The notes beneath the pieces were generated by a model. The model worked only from the letters and a program-made list of their open reading frames with translations, searched no databases and was not told the origin of the DNA. Positions 38,441-48,131 of a stretch of 64,000 nucleotides of DNA are shown one piece after another (position 1 is the first letter of the stretch; each line of letters starts with the position of its first letter). This DNA comes from Kocuria salsicia (GTDB taxonomy: Bacteria > Actinomycetota > Actinomycetes > Actinomycetales > Micrococcaceae), in contig NZ_VELE01000003.1 of the NCBI RefSeq assembly GCF_007681555.1, positions 62,001 to 126,000 of the forward strand, given 5' to 3'. Position numbers and translations under genes: made by a program.

Positions 38441-40102
38441 CTACCCGCCGCCGGTGCCGCGCACGAGCCCGCGCAGGATCTCCAGTCGCCTGGTCACGTT
38501 CTTCTCGTGGCCGAACTGGGTGGGTGCGTAGTAGTCGCGGCCCACGAGCTCGTCGGGAGGGTACTGCTGGGCGGCGACGGCGTTGGGGGCGTCGTGGGCG
38601 TAGACGTAGTGCGCTCCGTGGCCGAGCGCGGCGGCCCCGGGGTAGTGGGCGTCGCGCAGGTGCGGCGGCACGGGCCCGGCGCGGCCGGCTCGCACGTCCG
38701 CGATGGCGGCGTCCACCGCGAGGTACGCGGCGTTGGACTTGGGGGCGGTGGCGAGGTGCACGACCGCCTCCGCCAAGGGGATCCGGCCCTCTGGCATGCC
38801 GATCAGCTGCACGGCCTGTGCCGCCGCCACGGCGGTCTGCAGTGCCGTGGGATCAGCCATCCCGATGTCCTCGGACGCGGAGATGATGAGCCGGCGTGCG
38901 ATGAACCGAGGGTCCTCCCCCGCCTCGATCATCCGGGCGAGGTAGTGCATCGCGGCGTCCACGTCCGAGCCTCGAATGGACTTGATGAACGCGCTCACCA
39001 CGTCGTAGTGCTGGTCGCCCGTCTTGTCGTAGCGCACCGCCGCCCGGTTCACGGCCTCCTCGGCGTCCGCGAGGGTCACCGTGGGCGGGGCTGCGGCCCG
39101 CCCGTCCGTATCTTCCCGGGTGACGCCGCTGCCCTCCCCGGTCCCACGGCTTGCTCCGGTCTGTCCGCTCGTCCCCGTCCCACCGCTGCCGGCGGCCCCG
39201 CCATCCGCTCCGACCCCCACCGGTTCCCCGGCCTCGTCGTATCCCACGGCCCTCTCGCGCGCCCCGGTGCCGTTGCCTGCTCTCCCAGCGCCGTCCGTGG
39301 CCGCTGCGGCGGAGCTGTCCGTGGCATGGGAGAGCGCCACTGCGGCCGCCGCCTCGAGCGAGGTCAGCGCCTTGCGGGCGTCCCCGCCGGCCACGTCAAG
39401 CAGGTGCTCGCGCGCAGCGGGGTCCAGCCGCACGGCACCGTCGAGCCCGCGAGGCTCCGTGACAGCACGCTCGAGCAGCTCGCCGATGTCGGAGCGCTCC
39501 AGGGGCTGCAGGGTGAGCAGCAGTGACCGGGAGAGCAGCGGGGAGATCACGGAGAAGGACGGGTTCTCGGTGGTCGCGGCCACCAGGACCACCCACCCGT
39601 TCTCCACACCGGGCAGCAGGGCGTCCTGCTGGGCTTTGGTGAAGCGATGGATCTCGTCCAGGAACAGCACGGTGGTGCGCCCGTGAAGGTCCCGCGCGGT
39701 CAGCGCCTCGTCCATGACCCGCCGGACGTCCTTCACCCCGGCCGTGACGGCGGAGAGCTCCACGAAAGTGGTGTCGTGGCCTCGCGCAATCACGTGGGCG
39801 ATGGTGGTCTTGCCCGTTCCTGGTGGGCCCCAGAGGATCACCGAGGACGGCGCGGCGGGACCCGTGAGTCCCGTGACGAGCGCGCGCAGCGGGGAGCCGG
39901 TGCGCAGCAGGTGCTTCTGGCCCACGACCTCGTCGAGGGTGCGCGGTCGCATCCGCACGGCCAGGGGTGCGCGGGAGCGGCGCCGCCCGTGCTCCGAGGC
40001 AGAACCCCCGGAAGCGGCCGAGGGCTCCGGGAACGCGGGGTCGTTGGCGTGCGCCCGGCCGCCGCGTGCGGGGTCCGGCAGGTCGAACAGGGAGTCGCTC
40101 AC
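38441..40102 (-). CDS. rarA: Replication-associated recombination protein A (AAA ATPase)
   Basis: RarA (553 residues) belongs to the MgsA/WRNIP1 clamp-loader-like family acting at stalled forks. Walker A is [12 protein letters not shown] and Walker [25 protein letters not shown] precedes them. The C-terminal tetramerisation part reads [23 protein letters not shown]. Between the AAA and C-terminal parts are about 85 extra Gly/Ser/Thr residues, so the protein is longer than the usual 430-470. Confidence 0.94.
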   Translation of the reverse strand: MSDSLFDLPDPARGGRAHANDPAFPEPSAASGGSASEHGRRRSRAPLAVRMRPRTLDEVVGQKHLLRTGSPLRALVTGLTGPAAPSSVILWGPPGTGKTTIAHVIARGHDTTFVELSAVTAGVKDVRRVMDEALTARDLHGRTTVLFLDEIHRFTKAQQDALLPGVENGWVVLVAATTENPSFSVISPLLSRSLLLTLQPLERSDIGELLERAVTEPRGLDGAVRLDPAAREHLLDVAGGDARKALTSLEAAAAVALSHATDSSAAAATDGAGRAGNGTGARERAVGYDEAGEPVGVGADGGAAGSGGTGTSGQTGASRGTGEGSGVTREDTDGRAAAPPTVTLADAEEAVNRAAVRYDKTGDQHYDVVSAFIKSIRGSDVDAAMHYLARMIEAGEDPRFIARRLIISASEDIGMADPTALQTAVAAAQAVQLIGMPEGRIPLAEAVVHLATAPKSNAAYLAVDAAIADVRAGRAGPVPPHLRDAHYPGAAALGHGAHYVYAHDAPNAVAAQQYPPDELVGRDYYAPTQFGHEKNVTRRLEILRGLVRGTGGG

Positions 40103-40153
40103 GCCTCGACCCTACTGCCCGACCCGGACACGCACACGAGCCCGTTCCGGGCG

Positions 40154-40606
40154 TCAGTCGCGGCGCGGGCGCTGCAGGTCGTCGCTGTCCACCACGAGCG
40201 TGATGGGCCCGTCGTTGACCAGGGAGACCGCCATGTGCGCCCCGAACCGGCCGGTCTCTACCGTCAGGCCACGCTCGCGCAGCGCGGCGACGAACGCGTC
40301 GAACAGCGGCTCGCTCAACGCTGCCGGGGCGGCGTCCGTCCACGAGGGCCGCCGCCCCCTGCGCACGTCCCCGTAGAGGGTGAACTGGCTCACGGCCAGC
40401 ACGGGCGCGCCGCTGTCCTCGCAGGAGGTCTCCCCCGGCAGCACCCGCAGCCCGGCGATCTTCGCGGCGAGCTTCTGCGCCGTGGCGGGGGTGTCCGTGT
40501 GGGTGATCCCCACGAGCAGTGCAAGCCCCGGACCGTCGATCTCCCCGACCGTGAGGTCCTCGACCGTGACCCGGGCACCCGTCACCACTTGCAGCACGAT
40601 TCGCAT
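40154..40606 (-). CDS. dtd: D-aminoacyl-tRNA deacylase
   Basis: Dtd (150 residues) frees tRNA from D-amino acids and from mischarged glycine. The two cross-subunit motifs are intact: SQFTLYGD in the middle and VNDGPITL near the end (family NxGPVT). The ATG at 40606 is chosen; an in-frame extension upstream crosses a terminator-like hairpin and the MFS gene. It is followed 51 bases later by rarA. Confidence 0.95.
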   Translation of the reverse strand: MRIVLQVVTGARVTVEDLTVGEIDGPGLALLVGITHTDTPATAQKLAAKIAGLRVLPGETSCEDSGAPVLAVSQFTLYGDVRRGRRPSWTDAAPAALSEPLFDAFVAALRERGLTVETGRFGAHMAVSLVNDGPITLVVDSDDLQRPRRD

Positions 40607-40649
40607 GCCGTCCACTCCACCACATCCGGAACCCGCAGCGGAACCGGCG

Positions 40650-40678
40650 ACGACGCCGCGGTGCGCGGGCGGCGTCGT
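40650..40678 (-). terminator. Terminator after the MFS gene
   Basis: A 10-base-pair perfect stem (40650-40659 with 40669-40678; arm ACGACGCCGC), six bases after the MFS stop. It separates that gene from dtd. T-richness after it is low. Confidence 0.6.
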
Positions 40679-40683
40679 TGTCC

Positions 40684-41901
40684 CTATCCCGGGCCCGAGT
40701 CCTCCATGAAGCGGTGCGGGGCGGTCACCAGTACGCCGACGGCGAGCACCCCGAGCATGAGCCAGAGGTACCCGAAGGAGGTCCACCAGTTGCCCGTGGC
40801 CCCGAAGAGCAGACCGAACATCAGGGGCCCGGCGCAGCCAGCGAGGTAGCCCAGGCCCTGCCCGAAGCCGGAGAGCGCGCCGGCGCCCGCAGTGGTGCGG
40901 GTGCGGATGTTGATCAGTGTCAGCGCCAGGGGGAAGGAGGCCTGGCCGAGCCCGGCGATCGTGATCCACACCCACACCAGCGGCAGGCCACCCAAGACCT
41001 CCCGTGGCCACTGCAGCAGCATGAGGTAGCCGGTGCCGTACAGCAGCACGGCGCACAGACCCGGCACGAGGGTGTTGCCCGTGCGGCGCACCAGCAGGGG
41101 CACCACGAGACTCACGGGCAGGCCGAGGATCGCGTAGAAGGAGAGCATTGCGCCGGCCTCGTGCTCCGAGAAGCCGGTGTGCACCACGAAGCGGGGAAGC
41201 CAGGTGAACATGGCGAACGTGTTGGACGAGGTGCCCACGAACATCAGCACCACCCCCCAGCCCACGCGGGTGCGCCACGGGGAGGCCCGCCCGGGGCCCG
41301 CCGCGGGGGCGGTGACGCCCGGGACGGGGACCTCGGCCAGCTCGGAGGCGCCCAGGACGCGGGCGGGCTGCGGCCAGCGGACGCCGAGCCAGGGAACGAG
41401 CGCCGCCGCGGAGAAGACCGCCCAGGACCCCACGGACGCACGCCACCCCGCGGCGTCGGCGATCGGGACCGCGAAGAACGGGGCCATTGCCGTGGACACT
41501 CCCAGCAGCATCGAGTACACGGCCGTGAGCGGCGCGATCCGGTTCGGGAAGTACTTCTTGATCACCGGCGGCAGCGCCACGTTGCCGATGCCCAGACCGC
41601 ACATGGCCACGAACGTGAACACGAGGAACAGGATGACGTCCGTGCACAGGGCGCGCGCCACCAGACCCGCAGCGGCCAGGGCGCACGAGAGCATCAGCAG
41701 CGCCTCGAGCCCCATGCGGCGCATCAGGAACGCGGTGAGGAAGCCCGTCAGCGCGAAGCCCAGGGTGGGCATCATGGCGAGCACACCCGTGTTCGCTGCG
41801 GTGAGGTGCAGGTCGGTGGAGAGGCGTTCGAGCACCGGGGACACCCCGGAGACGCCGAGTCGGAGGGTGAAGGCAGTCAGAAGCACACCGGCCAGGGCCA
41901 T
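40684..41901 (-). CDS. MFS transporter, CynX/NimT-like
   Basis: A 405-residue major facilitator with about 12 hydrophobic segments. N-terminal helix MALAGVLLTAFTLRLGVSGVSPVLERL and the loop following helix 2 (FLTAFLMRRMGLEALL) recall the CynX/NimT branch, whose members move cyanate, nitroimidazoles or other small anions. The central loop is polar. The ATG at 41901 follows GGAG with a short spacer; the frame upstream is inside aspS. It is separated from aspS by 38 bases and may be cotranscribed. The substrate is unknown. Confidence 0.85.
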   Translation of the reverse strand: MALAGVLLTAFTLRLGVSGVSPVLERLSTDLHLTAANTGVLAMMPTLGFALTGFLTAFLMRRMGLEALLMLSCALAAAGLVARALCTDVILFLVFTFVAMCGLGIGNVALPPVIKKYFPNRIAPLTAVYSMLLGVSTAMAPFFAVPIADAAGWRASVGSWAVFSAAALVPWLGVRWPQPARVLGASELAEVPVPGVTAPAAGPGRASPWRTRVGWGVVLMFVGTSSNTFAMFTWLPRFVVHTGFSEHEAGAMLSFYAILGLPVSLVVPLLVRRTGNTLVPGLCAVLLYGTGYLMLLQWPREVLGGLPLVWVWITIAGLGQASFPLALTLINIRTRTTAGAGALSGFGQGLGYLAGCAGPLMFGLLFGATGNWWTSFGYLWLMLGVLAVGVLVTAPHRFMEDSGPG

Positions 41902-41939
41902 CAGGCTCCGGCCGGTGTGCTGTTCAGCGGGTTGGACGA

Positions 41940-43754
41940 CTACCGCCCGCTCTCGTTGGTCGTGGTGGTCTTGGACTCGCCGGAGGTGCGGGGCTCGGGC
42001 TTGGCGTCCACGCCCGCCTCCTTGCGCTGCTGCGCCGTGATCGCGGCGGGAGCGGCGGTCAGCGGATCGTAGCCGTTGCCGGTCTTGGGGAACGCGATAA
42101 CGTCGCGGATGGAGTCGGTGCCCGCGAGCAGCGCGACCACGCGATCCCAGCCGAAGGCGATGCCGCCGTGCGGGGGCGCACCGAACTGGAAGGCGTCCAG
42201 GAGGAAGCCGAACTTCTCCCGGGCATCCTCCTCGCTCAGGCCCATCACGCGGAAGACCCGGTCCTGCACGTCCCGGCGGTGGATGCGGATGGAGCCGCCG
42301 CCGATCTCGTTGCCGTTGCACACGATGTCGTAGGCGTAGGCCAGCGCGGAGCCGGGATCGGTGTCGAACGTGTCCATGAATTCGGGCTTCGGCGAGGTGA
42401 ACGCGTGGTGCACCGCGGTCCAGGCGCCGGAGCCCACGGCCACGTCACCGGACTCCACGGCGTCGGCGGCCGGCTCGAACAGGGGCGCGTCCACGACCCA
42501 CACGAAGGCCCAGTCGTTCTCGTCGATCAGGCCCACGCGGTGACCGATCTCCACGCGCGCCGCTCCGAGCAGCGCATGGGAGGTCTTGACCCCGCCGGCG
42601 GCGAAGAACACGCAGTCTCCCGGCTTTGCACCCACGGCCTCGGCCAGTCCGGCCTTCTCCTCCTCGGAGATGTTCTTGGCCACCGGTCCGGCGATCTCGC
42701 CGTCCTCCTTGAACAGGACGTACGCGAGGCCCTTGGCGCCGCGCTGCTTGGCCCACTCCTGCCACGCGTCGAGCTGACGGCGCGGCTGGGACGCACCACC
42801 GGGCATCACCACGGCACCCACGTACGGGGCCTGGAACACGCGGAACGGGGTGTCCTTGAAGTACTCGGTGAGCTCGGTGAGCTTCAGGTCGAAGCGCAGG
42901 TCCGGCTTGTCGGAGCCGTAGTCAGCCATGGCCTGCGCGTAGGTCATGCGCGGGATCGGGGTGGTGATCTCCACGCCGATCAGCGCCCACAGCGCCTTCA
43001 CGATCTGCTCGCCCAGGGCGATGATGTCGTCCTCCTCCACGAAGGAGGCCTCGACGTCCAGCTGGGTGAACTCGGGCTGGCGGTCCGCGCGGAAGTCCTC
43101 GTCCCGGTAGCAGCGGGCGATCTGGAAGTACTTCTCGATCCCGCCCACCTGCAGCAGCTGCTTGAACAGCTGCGGGGACTGCGGCAGGGCATACCACGAG
43201 CCCGGAGCCAGGCGCGCCGGAACCAGGAAGTCGCGCGCGCCCTCGGGGGTGGAGCGGGTGAGGGTGGGCGTCTCCACCTCGGTGAAGCCCTGCTCGTGCA
43301 GCAGGTTGCGGGCCACGCGGTTGACCTCGGAGCGCAGCCGCATGATGCGGGCGGGCTCCGGGCGGCGCAGGTCCAGGTAGCGGTACTTCAGGCGCGCTTC
43401 CTCCCCCACCTCCACGTGCTCGTCGATCTGGAACGGCAGGGGCGCGGCGGTGTTGAGCACGGCGAGCTCGTCCACCATGACCTCCACCTCGCCCGAGGGC
43501 AGGTTCGGGTTCTCGTTGCCCTCCGGGCGGCGCTCCACGGTGCCGGTGACCTGCAGGACGTACTCGTTGCGCAGCTGGTGGAACTGCTCCTCGTCGCGCA
43601 CCACGATCTGCGCCACGCCGGAGGCGTCCCGCAGGTCCACGAACGCCACGCCGCCGTGGTCCCGGCGGCGGCCGACCCAGCCCGCCAGCGTGACGGTCTG
43701 TCCGATGTTCTCGGCGCTCAGCGCGCCAAGCTCATGTGTTCGCAACAAGTGCAT
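41940..43754 (-). CDS. aspS: Aspartyl-tRNA synthetase
   Basis: AspRS (604 residues) has the bacterial layout: N-terminal OB anticodon domain ([22 protein letters not shown]), class II core ([34 protein letters not shown] motif 2), GAD insertion, and motif 3 [14 protein letters not shown]. About 30 extra charged residues trail. Whether it also charges tRNA-Asn depends on AsnRS being absent elsewhere and cannot be told here. Start ATG after AAAGGTGA; TAGACT at 43873-43878 is a possible -10 on the minus strand. Confidence 0.96.
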   Translation of the reverse strand: MHLLRTHELGALSAENIGQTVTLAGWVGRRRDHGGVAFVDLRDASGVAQIVVRDEEQFHQLRNEYVLQVTGTVERRPEGNENPNLPSGEVEVMVDELAVLNTAAPLPFQIDEHVEVGEEARLKYRYLDLRRPEPARIMRLRSEVNRVARNLLHEQGFTEVETPTLTRSTPEGARDFLVPARLAPGSWYALPQSPQLFKQLLQVGGIEKYFQIARCYRDEDFRADRQPEFTQLDVEASFVEEDDIIALGEQIVKALWALIGVEITTPIPRMTYAQAMADYGSDKPDLRFDLKLTELTEYFKDTPFRVFQAPYVGAVVMPGGASQPRRQLDAWQEWAKQRGAKGLAYVLFKEDGEIAGPVAKNISEEEKAGLAEAVGAKPGDCVFFAAGGVKTSHALLGAARVEIGHRVGLIDENDWAFVWVVDAPLFEPAADAVESGDVAVGSGAWTAVHHAFTSPKPEFMDTFDTDPGSALAYAYDIVCNGNEIGGGSIRIHRRDVQDRVFRVMGLSEEDAREKFGFLLDAFQFGAPPHGGIAFGWDRVVALLAGTDSIRDVIAFPKTGNGYDPLTAAPAAITAQQRKEAGVDAKPEPRTSGESKTTTTNESGR

Positions 43755-43893
43755 TCACCTTTTCATTGGTTGTGGTGCGGGGAGCACGTCCCCGGAGTTC
43801 TCTGGGCCGCGCGCACGCGGCGCCACGGGCACGGGGCACGACGTCGCCCGGCCCGGTGGGTTGTCTCCCGCGAGTCTACAAGCGCGCGGCGGC

Positions 43894-45249
43894 TCAGTCG
43901 TCGGCCGGCCCGGCGGCGACGCCCGGGCGGAGGTCCTCGACGGGCGGCTGCCACGACTGCGGGTCCGCCGGGACCTGCTCGCCGGAGCGGATGTCCTTGA
44001 CCTCGTGGCCCACCGTGCCGTCCTCCGCCACCGTGGTGAACCACACGAACGGGATGCCCCGGCGCTCGGCGTAGCGGATCTGCTTGCCGAACTTCTGGGC
44101 CGTGGCGGCCACCTCGGTGGCGATTCCCCGGGAGCGCAGGGCGCCTGCGACGTCCTGCGCGGCGGACCACGACTCGTCGTCGTTCAGGGCCACGAGCACG
44201 GCTGAGGGCACGGAGCGGGAGGCGGAGGCCATCTTCTGCGAGAGGATGCGCGTGACCAGCCGGGTCACGCCGATGGACAGGCCCACGCCCGGGAAGTTCT
44301 TCTTGCCGGTGCTCGCGAGGGATTCGTACCGCCCGCCGGAGCACACCGAGCCGAGCTGCTCGTGGCCGACCAGGACGGTCTCGTAGACGGTGCCCGTGTA
44401 GTAGTCGAGACCGCGCGCGATCGACAGGTCTGCCACCACCTTGCCCGGCGCTCGGCGAGCGGCCTCCCCCACGACCTCCGCGAGCTCCGCGAGGCCCTCC
44501 TCAAGCAGCTCGTTGGTCTGGCCAAGGGCACGCACCTGCTCCACGAAGGAAGTGTCCTCGGTGCGGATCTCCGCGAGTGCCAGCGCGGCCCGTGCCTGCT
44601 CTGGGCTCGCGCCCACGGCGTCCTGGAGGTTGCGGGCCACGGCGTCCGCACCGATCTTCTCGAGCTTGTCGATCTCCCGCAGCACTGCGGGGGCGTCCTC
44701 GAGGCCGATGCCGCGGTAGAAGCCCTCAGCCAGCTTGCGGTTGTTGACGCGCAGCACGAACGGGGGGATGGGCAATGCGGACAGGGCGTCGATCATCACG
44801 AGGGCGAGCTCGACGTCGTAGCGGAACGGGAGGGTGCCGTCCCCGACGACGTCCACGTCCGCCTGGGTGAACTCGCGCGCGCGGCCCTCCTGGGGGCGCT
44901 CGCCGCGCCAGACCTTCTGGATCTGGTAGCGGCGGAACGGGAAGGTGAGGTATCCGTTGTTCTCCACCACGTAGCGGGCGAACGGCACGGTGAGGTCGAA
45001 GTGCAGCGCGAGCGCACCCTCCTTGGAGGAGTCCTCCTCGTCCTGCTGCAGCCGCGAGACGCCGTAGACCTCCTTGTCGATCTCGCCCTTGCGCAGCAGC
45101 TGCTCGACGGTCTCGACCGCGCGGGTCTCGATCGAGGTGAACCCGTGCAGCTCGAAGGTGCGGCGCAGCGAGTCGAGGACGTGCTGCTCCACGATCCGCT
45201 CCTCCGGGAGCCATTCGGGGAAGCCGGACAGGGAGGTGGTGCGAGCCAT
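43894..45249 (-). CDS. hisS: Histidyl-tRNA synthetase
   Basis: HisRS (451 residues). Class II motif 2 is seen as QIQKVWRGERPQEGRAREFTQAD (read as two parts), and the histidine-binding segment as ARGLDYYTGTVYE. The C-terminal anticodon domain follows IGVTRLVTRIL. The ATG at 45249 follows GAGGAG; the long frame upstream is antisense noise over the DUF349 gene. It is transcribed away from the DUF349 gene and sits 139 bases upstream of aspS, a common actinobacterial pair. Confidence 0.95.
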   Translation of the reverse strand: MARTTSLSGFPEWLPEERIVEQHVLDSLRRTFELHGFTSIETRAVETVEQLLRKGEIDKEVYGVSRLQQDEEDSSKEGALALHFDLTVPFARYVVENNGYLTFPFRRYQIQKVWRGERPQEGRAREFTQADVDVVGDGTLPFRYDVELALVMIDALSALPIPPFVLRVNNRKLAEGFYRGIGLEDAPAVLREIDKLEKIGADAVARNLQDAVGASPEQARAALALAEIRTEDTSFVEQVRALGQTNELLEEGLAELAEVVGEAARRAPGKVVADLSIARGLDYYTGTVYETVLVGHEQLGSVCSGGRYESLASTGKKNFPGVGLSIGVTRLVTRILSQKMASASRSVPSAVLVALNDDESWSAAQDVAGALRSRGIATEVAATAQKFGKQIRYAERRGIPFVWFTTVAEDGTVGHEVKDIRSGEQVPADPQSWQPPVEDLRPGVAAGPADD

Positions 45250-45335
45250 GGGTGGAACTCCTCGGTGTGGGTGGGCCACCGGCCGTGTTCGCCCTCGGCA
45301 CGGTACCCGGGACGGTCGTGACGGTGTCTGCGGCC

Positions 45336-45362
45336 ATTCTAGGGCGCGCCCCTCGTTAGGAT
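45336..45362. promoter_or_regulatory. Divergent promoter region between hisS and the DUF349 gene
   Basis: Two -10-like elements face away from each other: TAGAAT on the minus strand (45336-45341) for hisS and TAGGAT on the plus strand (45357-45362) for the DUF349 gene. Between them lies the palindrome GGGCGCGCCC. Neither has a clear -35 box. The arrangement suggests competing or co-regulated promoters. Confidence 0.35.
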
Positions 45363-45446
45363 GGCCGTGTCCACCAATGGAGCCCCCGCCGGGTGAGCAG
45401 CGCCACAGAGCCCTCCCGGCGAGGCCGTGCAGAAAGAGTTGTAGCG

Positions 45447-47147
45447 GTGACAGAACGTCCTGAATCCGACGACCGCCGTCCCGAGCAGGGACCGCAGACC
45501 CCCGAGGCGCCCGAGGAGCGCTCCCCCCAGACACCCGCGGCTGAGACTCCCGCATCCGAGTCCTCCGCCGCCCCGGCGGCGCCTGCACCGGTGGACCACG
45601 CCGCCGACGCGTCCGACGACGCAGCTGTGTCCGAGACCGCTGCGACACCAGAGACCGCTGCTGCGCCCGAGACGGCCACCGCGGCAGAGACGGGCAGCGC
45701 TCCCGCGACGCCCGCGCCCACCCCGCGGCCGTCGGCTCCCACGCCGGGTGCGCCGTCGCCGTCGGCCGCCGGACGTCCCACCCCGGCCGCGCCCAAGACC
45801 CCGAGCCCCGCGGCCCTGAAGACCCCGGCCGCCGCGACGTCGACCCCCGGGACTGCCGCGGAGAGCGCGCCCGCCGCGCTTTCCCCGGCCGAGTCCGTGG
45901 CCCGTGCCAAGCGCTTCGGCCGCGCGGACGAGAACGGCACCGTCTACGTCACCGTCCAGGGCACCGAGTACGAGTGCGGCCAGTTCCCGGACGCCACGAG
46001 CGACGAGGCCCTGGTCTACTTCGCCCGCAAGTTCGACGACGCCGAGGCGCAGGTCGCGCTGCTCGAGCAGCGCATCGCCGCAAAGGCCCCTGCTGGCGAC
46101 ATGCGCAAGACCGTGCAGCACGTGCGGGAGCAGGTGGACGCGCACGCCATGGTGGGTGACCTCGTGGACCTCTCCACGCGCCTGGACACGCTCGAGGACG
46201 CCATCCGCGTGGCACTGGAGCGCGAGCGGGAGGAGTCGAAGAAGCACAGGGCCGAGCAGCTGGCCCGCCGCACGGCCATCGTGGAGGAGGCAGAGGAGGT
46301 TGCTGGCCAGGACCCCGAGAAGACCCAGTGGAAGCGGTCCTCGGCCCGGATGGAGCAGTTGTTCACGCAGTGGCAGGAGCACCAGCGCTCGGGCGGGCGG
46401 CTGTCCAAGTCGGACGAGGACGCCCTGTGGAAGCGCTTCCGCAAGGCGCGCACCACGTTCGACCGCCACCGCAAGGCGTTCTTCTCCTCCCTGGACGAGA
46501 CCAACGCCAAGGCCAAGCGTGTCAAGCAGGCCCTGATCGCCGAGGCCGAGGCGCTGTCCTCCTCCACGGACTGGGGCGAGACCGCGGGGAAGTACCGCGA
46601 GCTCATGGACCGCTGGAAGCAGGCCCCGCGCGCCTCCCGCAAGGACGACGACGCCCTGTGGGCCCGGTTCCGCGCGGCGCAGGACGTCTTCTTCAACGCC
46701 CGCAAGGCCGCGAACGAGCAGATCGACAAGGAGTTCGAGGGCAACCTGGGCGTGAAGGAGAAGCTGCTCGCCGAGGCGAAGCAGATCCTGCCGGTCAAGG
46801 ACCTCGAGGCCGCCAAGAAGAAGCTCGCCTCGATCCAGCAGCGCTGGGAGGAGGCCGGCAAGGTGCCGCGCGCCCACATGCGCCGGGTGGAGAACGAGCT
46901 GCGCTCCGTCGAGGACGCCGTCAAGAAGGCGGAGGACGACAAGTGGCGTCGCACCGACCCGGAGACGAAGGCGCGCTCGAACTCGATGCTCTCCCAGCTG
47001 GAGAACAAGATCGCGGACCAGCGCGCGGCGGTCGAGACCGCCCGCGCCTCCGGCAACGAGAAGAAGGCCGCCTCCCTGGAGAAGGACCTGGCTACGAGCG
47101 AGCAGTGGCTCGCCACGCTGCAGACTTCCGCCTCCGAACTGGGCTGA
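45447..47147 (+). CDS. DUF349 domain protein
   Basis: A 566-residue soluble protein. The first ~135 residues are Ala/Pro/Thr/Glu rich and probably disordered. Helical DUF349 repeats follow: TQWQEHQRSGGRLSKSDEDAL, LMDRWKQAPRASRKDD and QRWEEAGKVPRAHMRRVE mark three copies with the typical W and basic end. A coiled C-terminal segment (MLSQLENKIADQRAAVETAR region) ends the protein. The function is unknown, but DUF349 genes lie between rel and hisS in many actinobacteria. I use GTG at 45447 (VTERPESD); a GTG at 45393 is possible. Confidence 0.85.
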   Translation: MTERPESDDRRPEQGPQTPEAPEERSPQTPAAETPASESSAAPAAPAPVDHAADASDDAAVSETAATPETAAAPETATAAETGSAPATPAPTPRPSAPTPGAPSPSAAGRPTPAAPKTPSPAALKTPAAATSTPGTAAESAPAALSPAESVARAKRFGRADENGTVYVTVQGTEYECGQFPDATSDEALVYFARKFDDAEAQVALLEQRIAAKAPAGDMRKTVQHVREQVDAHAMVGDLVDLSTRLDTLEDAIRVALEREREESKKHRAEQLARRTAIVEEAEEVAGQDPEKTQWKRSSARMEQLFTQWQEHQRSGGRLSKSDEDALWKRFRKARTTFDRHRKAFFSSLDETNAKAKRVKQALIAEAEALSSSTDWGETAGKYRELMDRWKQAPRASRKDDDALWARFRAAQDVFFNARKAANEQIDKEFEGNLGVKEKLLAEAKQILPVKDLEAAKKKLASIQQRWEEAGKVPRAHMRRVENELRSVEDAVKKAEDDKWRRTDPETKARSNSMLSQLENKIADQRAAVETARASGNEKKAASLEKDLATSEQWLATLQTSASELG

Positions 47148-47230
47148 GGCCCGCCCCGGGGCGGCACCGCTGACGGCGTGCCGTCCCGGGTCTCCTGGTG
47201 AGAGCGCCCGGTTCCGAGCTTTTCACGGCC

Positions 47231-47268
47231 AGCGCCCCCGTTCCGGTCCGCCGGACGGGGGCGCTTCT
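47231..47268 (+). terminator. Terminator after the DUF349 gene
   Basis: An 11-base-pair stem (47231-47241 with 47255-47265; arm AGCGCCCCCGT) with a 13-base loop, followed by TCTCGTGGGTT. It lies 84 bases after the stop codon of the DUF349 gene. Confidence 0.7.
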
Positions 47269-47333
47269 CGTGGGTTCTCCACAGGTGCGGCGCGGGTCTG
47301 CCGTGGCGCCGGTTCGTGGGGTGGGATGGGTCC

Positions 47334-47993
47334 ATGACCTCCCTCGCCCCTGCGCTGCGCCCCTCCGGTTCCCGCTACGACGGCGCGTTCACCGTGTTCC
47401 TGCCCGGCCACCCGTTCAGCCGCGCGGAGCTACACGCCATGACCGTGGACGGTGTGCTGCGCCGCGAATTGCTGGACGCCCACGTGCACGCGTCCCAGCC
47501 CGTCACCGACTCCCTGCGGGCGGTGGTGCTGAGCCGGGTGGTGCCGGGCAACCTGCAGCGCCGGGGTGTGCTGGGGCGGCTGGGTGCGGCGTGGTTCTAC
47601 CGCTGCGCGCCGGAACCTTCGCCCCTGCCCGTGCTCGTGGACAAGAGCGCGCGCACCACGGCCACCGTTCCGCCGGGGATCGTGCTGCACCAGACGAGCT
47701 TCGCTCCGGAGGACGTCGTGACGTTGCGCGGAATTTCTCTGACGTCTCCTCGGCGCACGGCCCTGGACATCGCGCTGTACGTTCCGGGCCCCGCCGGCGA
47801 CGCCGCCCTGCTGGCCCTCATGAGCGCCTCACGGCTGCAGTGCACTCCGCAGGACGTCCGCCACGGCCTGGAGACCTTGCCCAAGACCCCCGGACGGCGC
47901 GCGGCGCTCACGCGGGTGCGCAAGCTGTCACGGGGGATGCAGACCGAGGCACAGGGCCGAACGGTGCAGCCCGCGGCGGTCACCGGGACCTGA
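47334..47993 (+). CDS. AbiEi-like / DUF559-type N-terminal protein, unknown
   Basis: A 219-residue protein with features of the AbiEi antitoxin family. The N-terminal part (FSRAELHAMTVDGVLRREL) looks like a short winged helix and the middle has the characteristic ISLTSPRRTALDIAL segment. Such proteins occur both as AbiEii toxin partners and as lone genes. No nucleotidyltransferase toxin gene is adjacent: the neighbours are DUF349 upstream and rel, convergent, downstream. The ATG at 47334 lies after GGGATGGGTCC. Codon use is similar to its neighbours. Function is not certain. Confidence 0.6.
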   Translation: MTSLAPALRPSGSRYDGAFTVFLPGHPFSRAELHAMTVDGVLRRELLDAHVHASQPVTDSLRAVVLSRVVPGNLQRRGVLGRLGAAWFYRCAPEPSPLPVLVDKSARTTATVPPGIVLHQTSFAPEDVVTLRGISLTSPRRTALDIALYVPGPAGDAALLALMSASRLQCTPQDVRHGLETLPKTPGRRAALTRVRKLSRGMQTEAQGRTVQPAAVTGT

Positions 47994-48027
47994 GAATCGC
48001 GGTGGAGCTTGACCACGCCGAACGGCC

Positions 48028-48057
48028 CGGCCCGGGAAGGCGTGCGCTCCCGGGCCG
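48028..48057. terminator. Bidirectional terminator between the AbiEi-like gene and rel
   Basis: A 10-base-pair perfect stem (48028-48037 with 48048-48057; arm CGGCCCGGGA) with a 10-base loop lies between two convergent genes, where it could serve both. No T-tract on either side. Confidence 0.6.
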
Positions 48058-48131
48058 ATCACCTGCCAGACCGCTCACCCGCCGGACCGCACGCCGGAGG
48101 CCCAGGAAGTAGGCGCCCGCCCGGGCTGGCG

